Source: Strigamia acuminata | Lineage: Eukaryota > Arthropoda > Chilopoda > Geophilomorpha > Linotaeniidae | DNA: 64,000 bases | Reading direction: 5' to 3' | NCBI GenBank assembly: GCA_949358305.1 | Contig: OX442314.1 | Coordinates: forward strand, 44,588,581-44,652,580 | In this document: positions 43,390 to 54,124 of the stretch, piece after piece | Layout: every line of letters starts with the position of its first letter | Position numbering within the stretch: position 1 is the stretch's first letter | The notes under the pieces: generated by a model | Databases searched by the model: none | The model's input: only the letters and a program-made list of their open reading frames with translations | What the model was told of the DNA's origin: nothing | Translations under genes and position numbers: made by a program

Positions 43390-44800
43390 CAGTATGAATT
43401 TAGCAACAAGATACCAGGTGCGAAATATATACACGGACAACTTTGTTTTTCGGAGCAGCACCAGATGCTCAGTGTCAGGATGAATTTAAATTAAATGCCA
43501 ACCATGACAAATTTTCTAAAACACCAGAAATGACAAGTGATGAATATGTGGGTTATTTATTTCTATCCCACAAATCCACAATTAACTCTATTTCGGCTTT
43601 TTTAAACAACCCAGCGGGCGTTGATGTTCATAAGGCCATTGGAATCACAATTATGTGTGCAGGTCGTGACAAATTTTCTAAAACACCAGAAATGCTAGTA
43701 ATGAATATGTGGGTTATTTATTTTCCTCCCACAATTAACTCTAATGTTTCAGAAAAAGTATTGAAAAATATAAATGCCACACTCATGGAAGAATGTAGTT
43801 TCCCAAAGTCATGTAATCGCTACATTCATGTTTGAATGCAGGCTTACAATACAAAATTCACGCAACTGCCTTATTCGTGTCGAATATGGGCTTACAATGC
43901 ACTATTCAAGTTGGAATGCAAGCTAACAAAACAGTCATGTAAATGCTAGGATAGTGGGCTTACAATAAAAGGTAAGATCAAGTGACCAGAGCTCTCTTCT
44001 GGTTCCACTGAGACAAGTCATGTGCTCAGTTTATCCAGGGGTGACCACGTGGAGGTAGAGAGTTGGATTTTACACCCCCTTATTCAATTAAGCCATTACA
44101 AACATGTGGAAAACCAAGCAAACAATTTAAACATACTTAAATTTTTAAAAAAAAATAAAATAAAATACGTATTTAGACAATTTATTCTTTTTTTAAAAAG
44201 ATTTATCTTTTTTCTCGAGGGTTAAAATACCAAAAACGATATTTAAAAAATATATATTCGGGTGAACAAATTTCATTGTGCCGAATTATTTGTACGATTT
44301 TTGTTAAGCCTACTTCAGAAATCTTCGACTCGGGTTGCTCCACCAATTCGTAACCTCAACAATTCTGACTGAAATCTGAAATGTGTAAAAGCTTCTCGTT
44401 ATGTTAATGTCATTATTAAAAATGGAGCGTGATTTTGTAGTGGAATATTAAAATTGTTAGACAATCGATCGCAGGACCATAAACTCACTCCGTGAATCCG
44501 CCATCACAATCAACGTCTTGATACGGGGTGCACAGGCGGAAAACAAGGAGTGTTGTCCAAGAGAGAACAAATCTTTATATTGCGGTAATCCAGAGAAGCA
44601 TTCTGCTGTAAATTTACTAATCTCACAATTACAAAACAGTTGATTGTTAGATATAGACTGATTGTTGGATGTTGGGTTTGTTAATAAAATTTCACAATGT
44701 GATAAATGCTAATTTAAATGCCGACAATAATAATTTCACTTGTGATAAATGCTAATTTAAATGTACTGTGTAACTATAAGAATTAGATTTATACAAACTT
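43390..44800. repeat. Segmental duplication, copy 1 (upstream of Chk1)
   Basis: Matches 60655-61790 in order, including 'ggagcagcaccagatg', 'catgtttgaatgcaggctta', 'ctacttcagaaatct' and 'gttagacaatcgatcgcagg'. This copy has an additional 110-bp block (43980-44090) also present at 6030-6120, and an internal duplication of 'gacaaattttctaaaacacc' (43506 and 43668). No coding frame is conserved between the copies. Confidence 0.85.
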
Positions 44801-45066
44801 TTATAACTGCAAATAAATCTATATTTTCTATCTATATTTCCGGTCACGTTTCGGTCGCGTCTTGTTCACGTTCGCCGGAACGAGATCAGAACGAGATCTT
44901 GAGACTCTTCTGATTGGCTACCATTACGTTCATCAGGCGTTTCCGTTTCCCTTGGTATATTAAGACCAATCTGGATGACCTGAATCATTATTCTATGATC
45001 AGGATAGCTGATTGACAAGCTCACAGGTTCCTACAGAAACTAATTTCCCACCTTTAAACAACTTTG
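44801..45066 (+). promoter_or_regulatory. Chk1 upstream region
   Basis: 266 bp between the duplication and the Chk1 ATG. GC-richer than its surroundings; contains an inverted-CCAAT-type ATTGGCT at about 44912 and a TATA-like TTGGTATATTAAG at about 44955. The last 15-20 bases are shared with the palindrome at 12469. Promoter role inferred from position. Confidence 0.4.
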
Positions 45067-46404
45067 ATGGCGCAGTCGACAGGATTGTGCATCGTGCAAA
45101 CACTGGGCGAAGGAGCCTACGGAAAAGTGAAACTTCTCCTGAACGAGGAAACGAGAGAAGCCTTGGCAATGAAAATCATCGATTTACGAAAGTTTCCCGA
45201 CGCCGTGAACATAGTTAGCAAAGAAATTCGTATCCATAGGATGTTGCAAAATCCCTACGTCATTTCGTTCTTTGGCCACCGAAAAGAAGGGCACATGGAG
45301 TATATCTTCCTCGAATACGCTCCTGGTGGTGAATTATTCGATAGAATTGAGCCTGATTACGGAATGAGTTTGGCAATGGCGCAGAAATATTTCCGACAGC
45401 TTTTATTGGGCGTTGAATATCTTCACGGCTTAGGGATCACTCATCGCGATTTGAAGCCGGAAAATATACTACTCGATTATGAAGATAATCTCAAGATTTC
45501 GGATTTTGGAATGGCCACTTTGTTCCGTACGAACGGAGTGGAGCGTTTTCTGACCACCAGATGCGGTACCATGCAGTATGTAGCGCCGGAGATGTTGACC
45601 AGAAGATATTTGGGCCAACCGGTGGATATTTGGAGCGTGGGCATCATTTTGGTAGTTCTTTTGTCTGGCGAACTTCCGTGGGATGTCGCATCCGAAGAGA
45701 ACATGGAGTACACCGATTGGAACAGTTTTAGAATAACTCGATCTCCGTGGAGTAAAATGACGACTTTCGATTTAGCGTTTCTTCGGAAGATCCTAACCGC
45801 CGATTACACCCAACGAATCACGTTAAACGAAATAATGAAACACAAATGGGTAAGCAAAGAACTAGATCCCTCGGATAGCGACGCTTCATACGCATCCCAG
45901 TCGAACACCGACGACGCCGATTCGCTGCGACTTTGCTACTCGCAACCGGAAGGCGCCTGCGCGTCGAGGTCAACCAGCGCGCAAATTCCGTTCATTGCGC
46001 CTGCAAGTTTCTCGCAACCTGACCAAATCCAGCTGCTGAGCCAACCCAGCACCAACTCGCAATCCCAGAACAATCCGATGCAGAAACTAGTGAAACGAAT
46101 GACGAGGTTTTTCGTGACGACGAACGTAGAGGAAACCGTCGTCAAGTTGCAGGAGGTTTCGCACAAGTTGAGTTACGCCTTCAAACAAAACTCGATCGGA
46201 TTGGTGACATTTGCAACGAGGGATCGGCGAGACGTTCAACTCGTCTTCAAGGCGTCGATTCTCAAGATGCAAGACGAGATTTTGGTCGATTTTCGCCTTT
46301 CCAAAGGAGACGGGCTCGAATTTAAGAGACATTTCCAGAAAATACGCGACCGTTTGCACACTATCATACCGAAAAATCTCATTCCTATAAATAAAACTGT
46401 TTAA
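45067..46404 (+). CDS. chk1: Checkpoint kinase 1 (Chk1), intronless
   Basis: Nuclear Ser/Thr kinase that is activated by ATR after replication stress and holds the cell cycle by phosphorylating Cdc25. 445 residues, ATG at 45067, close to the usual Chk1 length. Kinase domain (about 8-265): glycine loop GEGAYGKV (14-21), catalytic Lys in AMKII, HRDLKPEN (about 126), DFG (about 145), CGTMQYVAPE activation segment. An SQ-rich linker follows, including CYSQPEG and SFSQPD, which correspond to the two ATR sites of vertebrate Chk1. Then the conserved KRMTRFF and the C-terminal KA1 domain with KGDGLEFKRHF. All key residues are present. AATAAA starts right after the stop. Partial copies lie at 12501 and, inverted, at 46657. 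Confidence 0.97.
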   Translation: MAQSTGLCIVQTLGEGAYGKVKLLLNEETREALAMKIIDLRKFPDAVNIVSKEIRIHRMLQNPYVISFFGHRKEGHMEYIFLEYAPGGELFDRIEPDYGMSLAMAQKYFRQLLLGVEYLHGLGITHRDLKPENILLDYEDNLKISDFGMATLFRTNGVERFLTTRCGTMQYVAPEMLTRRYLGQPVDIWSVGIILVVLLSGELPWDVASEENMEYTDWNSFRITRSPWSKMTTFDLAFLRKILTADYTQRITLNEIMKHKWVSKELDPSDSDASYASQSNTDDADSLRLCYSQPEGACASRSTSAQIPFIAPASFSQPDQIQLLSQPSTNSQSQNNPMQKLVKRMTRFFVTTNVEETVVKLQEVSHKLSYAFKQNSIGLVTFATRDRRDVQLVFKASILKMQDEILVDFRLSKGDGLEFKRHFQKIRDRLHTIIPKNLIPINKTV

Positions 46405-46410
46405 AATAAA
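46405..46410 (+). terminator. Chk1 polyadenylation signal
   Basis: AATAAA immediately after the TAA stop; another AATAAA overlaps the last codons (46389). The 3' UTR must be very short if the first is used. Confidence 0.6.
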
Positions 46411-46566
46411 ACATTAATCGAACTTTTGACATGACGACTTCTAGCGATAAACCACAAATTGCCGATATGGAAACTATATGCATATGCAGGATGTTGAAAT
46501 CTACTTACGTCTACTTAATTCTATAATGGTAGGCTACATACCGTATTACCCACCTTTAAGTCGCAT

Positions 46567-46645
46567 GTCGGAACCTAAACGCGGAATTAAAGAAGAAGCC
46601 ACTTACGACGCGGACGAAAAAACGTGGAAGGAATGGCGCAAAAAC
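46567..46645 (+). pseudogene. Copia gag fragment
   Basis: The frame reads EPKRGIKEEATYDADEKTW, which parallels EPQRGVQGEADCDAKEKTW of the copia gag at about 6784-6840. About 25 codons only, wedged between the Chk1 3' flank and the inverted Chk1 piece. Confidence 0.6.
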
Positions 46646-46656
46646 GACAACGTGCC

Positions 46657-46880
46657 ATTCCAAAATCCGAAATCTTGAGATTATCTTCATCTTCATCGAG
46701 TAGTAAATTTTTCGGCTTCGACAATGATCCTTTAACCGTGAAGATATTCAACACCCAATAAATACTGTCGAAAATATTTCTGCGCCATTGCCAAACTCAT
46801 AACTCCACAATCAGGCTCAATTCTATCAAATAATTCACCAACAGGAGCGTATTCAAGGAAGATATACTCCATACTCGGGA
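46657..46880 (-). pseudogene. Inverted fragment of the Chk1 kinase domain
   Basis: The reverse complement matches the Chk1 coding strand around 45290-45530: it carries the codons for [25 protein letters not shown], then, after a gap, DYEDNLKISDFGM. About 100 bp of the kinase, including the HRD loop, are deleted. It lies 250 bp downstream of the real gene in opposite orientation. Confidence 0.9.
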
Positions 46881-46986
46881 CCTTAAATGACGAACAGGTG
46901 ATTTCACACAAATGTTTCTTATATTTCCAAAATCATTTAAGTTTTCTCCGTAAAATTGTTTTCTGGACACAAGCCAGTACCGTATA

Positions 46987-47174
46987 CAGTGTAGGCTGTG
47001 TAGCCCGGACATAGGACGGGACCCAGAAAGTTGTCCGGACTAAGGGGCTGTCCAGATGGAAAAAAGGAATTTAGCATGGCTGGGTATAGGCGGGACCAAT
47101 TTAGGACCTCAAAACCTGTCCGGACCACAGAGCTTGTCCGGTCGGGAGGTGTCCAGACTACACAGCTTACACTG
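46987..47174. mobile_element. 188-bp mariner-type MITE
   Basis: Inverted ends of about 25 bp beginning CAGTGTARGCTGTGTAG, flanked by TA on both sides (46985-46986, 47175-47176). The TA duplication and CAGT start are typical of Tc1/mariner derivatives. The interior is rich in GTCCGGAC-type palindromes; no ORF. Confidence 0.85.
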
Positions 47175-48567
47175 TATTGGAAAACCAAGAGCCATTTAAT
47201 TTCTACTAAAACCATAAATTAACTCCTAATTTTCTTTTACCAGCACAAAAGAGAAATGATCAATTTGCAAAAGCAAGATTAAACATTCATGAATCTATTC
47301 ATTGTCAAAGATCAATTTTGTTTTCTTTGCTAACTACTGTAGCAAGAGCTCAGACGTAGTTCAAACGTTCTACGCAGTTAAATTGATAGTTCCTGCTGGC
47401 TAGAAGACCAACTTGTGAACCTTTACAGCGCCCACCGACGTCCGGAAAAGTCACTTCCAAGGCCCTACTACCGAAAAGAAACGGTTAAGGTCTTCGTAAT
47501 GGATTTTCTTGTACTCGTAATCATATCGCTCCAAATAAGTAAGTTGAAACGATTAAATATAAAATAAAGAAAAAATAAACGATTATTAAAAAATTTAAAA
47601 TTTGTGGATATTTATAGTATGTTGCATCGGTTACAAGATTCGATATTTTCAACTCAACACAACTGAATGTTCTAAAGTGACTTTAATTTCAAATAAGAGT
47701 AAATAAATAAGAGATCTTTACAATTCTAATTTTAATAACGTTTTAATCTTTGGTTGCAGACAGTTTTTTTAAAAAAGTTTCCGAGGTAGGATATTAATCC
47801 ATATATGCAGTTTTATTCTGCTGCATTTTTCTCTCTCTCTCTTACTACACATTAGTTTTGTTTAGCAGATAGAATTATATTATATAATTATATTATATAG
47901 AATAATCGAAGAATTATACATTGCAGACTGAATTTCAGTATTTAGGACAGAATTGGCTGAGAATTGATGATGCTAATGTTGAAGAAAAAAATTCTCGTTT
48001 CCAATTAAGTTGTGACAAGCAGTCCATAAGTTGAATAAAAGAATTAATTTCCAAAGATTTTACTTTTTCAAACTGCTGAATTAACAGATTTCAGACATTC
48101 GAGAAACTCCGATCAAAATCCAGGATTTGCAAAGGCCCGTAAGGATGTCTGTTGTTCCTGTATGCAATGATCCTAATTAAGTATAAAACAAAATGGAACC
48201 TATAATTTTTAATTTAATTTTTAAAGAATCCACCAACGATTATATTACCTCCAAAAAATAAACCATTGACAGTCGGAGGTTATTTTGGCCACATGATCAA
48301 CATTTTTAATACAAAATTTAATGTAAGGTAAGAAAAAAAGAAGCTATTATACATAATCATAGGTTGATAAAATAATAGAATTTATTATTTCCTCATAAGC
48401 AACAAAAATCACTCATAATAATAATAATAATGTCTTATTATACATACCGTATATGTATAGCTTTGAAATAATTCGATGTCAAGAGGAACAGTATGGGGCA
48501 TTAATCAATGGAAGCTGGACAGGAATGATAGGTGACCTTATGCGTGGGGTATGAATTTCACATAAAT

Positions 48568-49523
48568 CTATACTCTGATCGACCTTAAGGAGGATCCTAA
48601 CTCACAGTCTCATTCCTCCTAACTGTGGAGTGTTTCACACCACCAAGAAAAGTAGTTTTAGTCAGTTTTAAATTTTGATCGATTTTTTACGATTTGTAAT
48701 CGATTTTTATCGATTTTTATCGATTTTTATCAATTTTTATCAATTTTTATCGATTTTTATCGATTTTTATCGATTCTTATCGATTCTTATCGATTCTTAT
48801 CGATTTTTATCGATTTTTATCAATTTTTATCGATTTTATCGATTTTTATCGATTTTTATCGATTTTCATCGATTTTTATCGATTTTTATCGATTTTCATC
48901 AATTTTCATCAATTTTCATCGATTTTTATCGATTTTCATCGATTTTTATCGATTTTTATCAATTTTTATCGATTTTTATCGATTTTTATCGATTTTATCG
49001 ATTTTATCGATTTTTATCGATTTTAATCAATTTTAATCGATTTTTGATGATTTTTTAACTTTCTTAATTGATTTTTAACGAGATTGATTAATTTTAATCG
49101 ATTTTTAACAGTTTTAATTGATTTTTATCGATTGTAATCACTTTTGTACGTTTTTTGATCAATTTTAATCGATTTCAATCAATTTTTAACAAAATCGATA
49201 AAAATAATAATATTGCTGAAAATATCGATATTGCTAAAAATATCGATATTGCTAAAAATATCGATATTGATAAAAATTGTTAGAAATCGATAAAAATCGT
49301 TATAAATCGATTAAAATCGTTATAAATCAATTAAAACCGTTAAAAATCAATCAAAATCGATTAAAAATTGTAAGGAATCAATTAACATCGTTAAAAAATC
49401 GTAAAAAATTGATCAAAATTTAAAACTGACTAAAAATGCTTTTCCTGGTGATTTAACACACTCCACAGTTAGGAGTAATGGGGCTGTGAGTTAGAGTCCT
49501 TCTTAATGTCGGTCAGAGTATAG
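48568..49523. mobile_element. 956-bp fold-back element in the glutamate receptor gene
   Basis: The outer arms of about 130 bp are inverted copies (CTATACTCTGAYCGACMTTAAGRAGG at both ends). Inside, the left half is a minisatellite of 'atcgatttttatcgattttt' units (48675-49060) and the right half has the complementary 'aaaatcgataaaaa' arrangement, so the whole element can form one long hairpin. No transposase. It sits 19 bp after a receptor exon. Confidence 0.88.
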
Positions 49524-49666
49524 TTCAATTAAAATAGAACTAAATGTTATGACATTTTAAGTTATTACTGATTAGAAAGCTGATATCGCGTCCTCAATTA
49601 TGACCAGACAGAGAAGTGACTACTTGAAGTTCTCCCCACAATTATATCCATCCCAAACAGATGTTA

Positions 49667-50110
49667 TACAAGGTGTCCCAAATGAACGAAACCGGTCAAA
49701 TAACGAAAAGACCATTTGGATGAGATGAATGAAACAAATGTAGTACTAGTAAACTAAGTGAGGGCATTTCAAAAATGTGAAAAAAATTGACCTCTGACCT
49801 TTTCTTCAAGGTCATTCCAACTCTAACTTTTAAACTAAGACTGGTAGAGCAAAATTCTCAATTGAAAAAAGAAAGAGCACCTTTTGTTTAGTAGAAAACT
49901 GCTCATCAAATTTACTCTAACACAATACAGATAAAATTACGAAAAAAATAAATCATGAAAAAGTCTTGATCTTGGTTTTCTTTTTTGTATTTTTTGACTT
50001 TTTCATAATTTTATTTGTTAAATATCATTTAAAATAACAGTTAAATTAATAACAATTCATGACTGCATAGTAATTAAATACAAAAAAGTCAAAAAATACA
50101 AACAATTCTT
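49667..50110. mobile_element. Diverged half of a fold-back element
   Basis: Begins ACAAGGTGTCCCAAAT and shares ordered motifs (tgacctctgacctt, ttcaaggtcattc, gtagagcaaaatt) with the left arm of the element at 59645. The right arm is missing, but an internal inverted repeat around 'tattttttgactttttcat' (about 49985 and 50085) remains. It starts within a few bases of the end of a receptor exon. Confidence 0.6.
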
Positions 50111-50375
50111 TGTGTAGTGACCTAAATTTAGATTACAAGTATCAAGTAGTTAACTCATGCTTTTCTGACACAGAATTTTATTACTAAAGCAATCAGGAAT
50201 CTTGTCAATTGAGTTTAAGCGGTTCTTTCCAGAGATACCAAGCTGTCCGGAAAATCCATTCTATTCAATTTCTTTTGGCCAAATAGTTGGACTTATGGTA
50301 TTAATTCTGGCCGGAATTTTGATTTCTTTATTTTTTGGACTAATCGAACTACTGGTTTATAAATTTATCATTTAA

Positions 50376-50596
50376 GTACTGTCAGAGTATTTTTTCACGC
50401 AGTTTCAACAATTTACAACTGCAAAAATAATTTTAAAAAATATTTAAAAAAAAAAAAATACTCCACATAGTGCATCAAATTTTCGGTTTTCTAAAATACT
50501 TGGGCTATTCTCGTATAAACAATTCAGAACCTTAGCATTGATTTATCTCACCAAAAAGATAGCAATATACACAGCTAGTCTAAACAAATCAGAATA
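50376..50596. other. 3' flank of the receptor gene
   Basis: AT-rich; nothing else assigned. Confidence 0.4.
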
Positions 50597-50806
50597 CCGT
50601 ATTTTACCAAATAAGAGCCGCGGCTCTGATTCATAACTGCCACTTTGAGCTGCGGCTTTAATTCGGGGGCGGCTCCAATTCGAGGGCGGCTCTTATTTTA
50701 AATAGTGGCCAATATCTAACTATTACGTTCATTAAACGTATATAGCCGCGGCTACTATTCGAGGGCGGCTACAATTCGAGGGCGACTCTTATTCGGTAAA
50801 ATACGG
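50597..50806. mobile_element. 210-bp TA-flanked MITE
   Basis: Inverted ends CCGTATTTTACCRAATAAGA (about 28 bp with mismatches), TA on each side (50595-50596, 50807-50808), and an interior of repeated GCGGCT/AATTCGAGGGCG units. The TA duplication suggests a mariner-type origin. No ORF. Confidence 0.82.
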
Positions 50807-51256
50807 TACCTAATGTAAAAGCCATATTTTCAAAATAAATTTTCTCAATTGCTAATCCAACCACTGCAGCGTAGTTTTCTTTACTATATTGTTTACATTT
50901 TTTTTCTGGTTAAATATTGAAAGTTTTAGTAACGGAAGTTATAATGTGCTTAAGTGGGCATGTAAATTTATCATCGCAACAATTGTGGTAATTCCAAATT
51001 ACCATAAATAAGAAGATTATCCTTAATGTTGTAATTTAGTAAATAAATGTTTGAGTAATCAAAGAGTTGAAACAGTATCCAGGGAGCACAGGATGTAGCC
51101 CCTATGATTTTGGTGAAAAACAGGAAAATCTAGGGCTCCAGGAAATGCTACATCCTGTTAGCAAGGATGAGAATCCTCAGTCTGAACACAACCTTTGAAC
51201 CTGAAACAACCTCCTAGAAAAACACACTTGAATTTGCTAAACATTTCTCGTTTGTT

Positions 51257-51954
51257 TTGGAGAAAACTTTCAGTTCAGATTTTGGACTCATCTCTTTGAA
51301 TATTATACAGAATATTCAAAGACACATTGGGTTATATCTTCCGCCAAAAGATAGGGCTAAAACTCTTTGCCAAGAAGAGTTGGCAATCTTTAGTCAGCCG
51401 AGGCTTAGACGCTCTTTCACGGTGGCAACTGCCGTGAAACGAAGGAAGGAATCGCCACAACGTTGCTGAAACAGTTCGTAAAATTATCATGGAAATCCCC
51501 GTCTAGTTCATCGGAAGCCCGATCACGTTTCGTATCAGCTCTCATGGGTGTAGAGATTTCCCTTGCCACAATTCCAGAACTTATTGAAGAAGTTCTGGAC
51601 GACCCGGCCAGCGAGATGAACAGCGTTCCCAAATACCTTGACGTTATCGCCGATTTACTGGACGTGCCTACGCCTGGAGCAAGCACCATAATGCGGACCG
51701 AAACCCGCGTTGACTTTGACATAAAAGGAGAATTTCCGGCAGAGCGCCACGCCGTGATTCGACAGCTACAAACAGAGTCAATCATGTTAATAAGATTTTT
51801 CGTAGTGTTTGTTCGTTTTGTTTACATTCATATTTCGTTTTTTTTTGGCGCCAGATGGTTTTTTTTTTATCTCGATGAACAACCTTCTGACGTCGCATGT
51901 AATTTTTCCACACTTGACGACCTTGCGAGCAAATTCAAGTTCGCAAAGAAATAA
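51257..51954 (+). pseudogene. Unidentified coding remnant or gene end
   Basis: Two open stretches in different frames (51257-51472 and about 51463-51954). The second encodes LIEEVLDD, VPKYLDVIADLLDVP and DFDIKGEFPAE, with a codon usage more even than its AT-rich surroundings, ending at TAA where an AATAAA also begins. A third frame (about 51445-51490, AETVRKIIMEIP) looks like part of the same protein, suggesting a frameshifted or intron-containing gene. The helical acidic stretch is loosely like an MA3/HEAT-type repeat, but I do not recognise the family. Confidence 0.4.
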
Positions 51955-52475
51955 AGCAGACGTTGTTAAGTTCAATCGAAGACATTTCTTTATTTCAACC
52001 CAACCATAACAAATCATCGTCCTCGCCAGCATTTTCCTTCTTATTTCTTTATTCCTTTTAATAGTATATTTCGTATTCAAACCTTTAATTGAACACTATT
52101 AAAACTGTTCTTAAAATCGAGACCATACTCGCATTGTAATTTATAATATTTCACATTATTGTTAAGTTAAATAACTCATTCCTTTTGTCATAAAGTGTTC
52201 ATTAAATTTAATATAAGTTATTCTGAGAGAACTTGGTCATTATTTGTTTTATTGTATAAGTTTTTTTTAAAAGAGTCCGCAATCTTAGATTTAATTAATA
52301 AAATCGCAGAATGCGACACAATAAAACTTTAATTTCCAAAAAAAATTACGGTAGTTTGTTATAACATAACGAGAAAAACCTTAGAAATTCGAGTGAGACT
52401 GTCGTCCAGGACGAAGAGATGGACGCCATCCGTCTGGAGGCAGTCCATGTTGGACGGTGGTTTTTCCCATAATGT
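51955..52475. other. Non-coding AT-rich stretch
   Basis: No gene or clear element; one GC-richer patch at 52395-52460. Confidence 0.4.
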
Positions 52476-52870
52476 CTAGAAACCTTTGCCCAAGCATCGC
52501 TATTTGTATTTTACACTTGTAAATTATCATTATAAATTTTATTGTTATTTTCCAATCTCTTGCTCACAGCACTTTGCTGGGGCCAGCATTTGTAATTCTT
52601 TTCCCTTATCATTTCCAATTTTTCAACACCAGAGTTCACACTATACCTATGTGAAATTCAATATGGTGCCATACATGTAAGTTTAGCTCATTAAATAACT
52701 TTTATTATTATTTTTGATTTATTTGATAGTCATATAAACCACTGAGTTAGTGGTGGGCTAGTTCTTTAACACTTTAGACCAGCACACTGTCTTTGCACGC
52801 TCTGGAGTTGCAGGGATGACACCCGACTGGGATTGAAGAAAAAAAATATCTTATTATCACATTTTTTCAA
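52476..52870. repeat. Dispersed repeat, copy 1 of a 0.4 kb family
   Basis: Matches 56985-57385: 'tttgcccaagcatcgctatt', 'ggccagcatttgtaattctt' and 'aaaccactgagttagtggtg' in the same order. The copies diverge after an A-run near 52850/57360. Confidence 0.85.
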
Positions 52871-54124
52871 TCTCGGCCCGGTGTCATCACTATATGGGTG
52901 TCACTCCTTTCCGAGTGACACCCGGAACGGCCCGCCCTCCCCGCCCTCCCTAGCTTCGCCAGTGTAGAGAACAATGTTTAAATGCAAGATCATTTGATCT
53001 AGAGATAATTGCTGAAAACTACGCACCGTTTATCAGAAATACATCGAACTAATGGTTTCAGATTTCGTGCTGAAGTTCAATGTCTCGCATGCGACCGTAT
53101 GATAACGACTGCAGATGAACTCGGCGTTATAATAAAAATCTTGTACCTGTGAGCAATTGCAAATGTGGGGCAGTTATTGGTTTAACGCTGATGGACGTTC
53201 TAGTAAGAGTACAATGGCATTTTCATTTCTAGCCATAAACAATCTAAGAAATGTTGTGTCTATTGTATGACTTCGAATAGAACGTGATCTTAAAATAAAT
53301 AATTATTTAGTCTGTTGCCAAACATGTCTCTCAGTGTTTTGGTGTACTTGGCCACCTATTTAGCACCTCTTGGTCACAGAATAAAACATGTTTTATTCTG
53401 TGTCTGTTATATGTCTTTGTTTTATTCTGTGTCTTGGTGCCCGCTCTCACGTGGACGCTTTTCCAATCACGTCACGCTTCCGCTGTTGTAGATTCCAATC
53501 GCTTTTAGTTGGTCTTTCTAAAGTCTCTGGCTTCTTTGTAATTTAAGTGTATGTTTTTGAAATAAATCTGCAGCTTGCTTCCACCATGAATTTTGTACAC
53601 TCACTGGGGTTAAACTTTATTGTCTTCAAAAAGATATATACAAAAACGCTCCTATTGGAGCACCACTAATCTGATAATTGGCTTCAGCTGCATTCCTAGG
53701 AGAGCTGAAGCCAGGTCATGTGACAATAATTTAACCCTCTTTAAATGAAAGGTTAATGACACTAAATGTGAAAGATAAACATGTTAAAATTGAATACAAA
53801 ATATTAAATTGAGTTTTACAGAATAATAAACGATAGAACACTAAAAGGAATACATCCAAATCGGAATATATAAATCAAATAAAATGACATTAAAATACTA
53901 GAACAATTGAATAAAAAATACACAAACACCAATGCAAAGTTATCAAGTTAAGAAATATGAAATAAAGTAAATGACATTGAAACATTACATCAAAAGGAAA
54001 TAAAAATACACAAATATTAAATGTGGGATAAAATACTAAATAACAAATAAAATCAACACATTAAAGGGAATGTGAACAGTAAAACGCCAGTTTTCACAGC
54101 TGTGTTTTTTGAGTTGTCAACCTT
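52871..54124. other. Non-coding region with repeat pieces
   Basis: 53300-53385 repeats 27150-27225. 53590-54060 is A-rich and low complexity in patches. No coding frame or element end that I can support. Confidence 0.4.

Larger units (their letters stand above)
47499..50375 (+). pseudogene. Ionotropic glutamate receptor gene lacking its pore exons
   Basis: Membrane ligand-gated channel family. The first exon (47499-47538) encodes a signal-peptide-like MDFLVLVIISLQI. Exons ending the first ligand-binding lobe are clear and phase-matched: about 48083-48148 (VRMSVVP), 48227-48327 (GGYFGHMINIFNTKFN), 48461-48548 (YGALINGSWTGMIGDLMRG), 49576-49672 (KADIASSIMTRQRSDYLKFS, keeping the ligand-binding Arg). 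The last exon (50174-50375) gives the end of the second lobe and the final membrane helix (GLMVLILAGILISLFFGLIE). The M1-M3 pore and most of the second lobe are absent; only repeats fill 49673-50173. Joining 49672 directly to 50174 breaks frame. Middle N-terminal exons (about 47621-48030) are uncertain. Confidence 0.8.

Noticed and set aside
45064-45066. Chk1 start one codon upstream
   Set aside because: That codon is TTG; the ATG at 45067 is the first proper start and gives the normal N-terminus.
48675-49058. 127-codon ORF of repeated YRFLSIFIDF
   Set aside because: Translation of the ATCGATTTTT minisatellite in a fold-back element; no start context and no non-repeat sequence.
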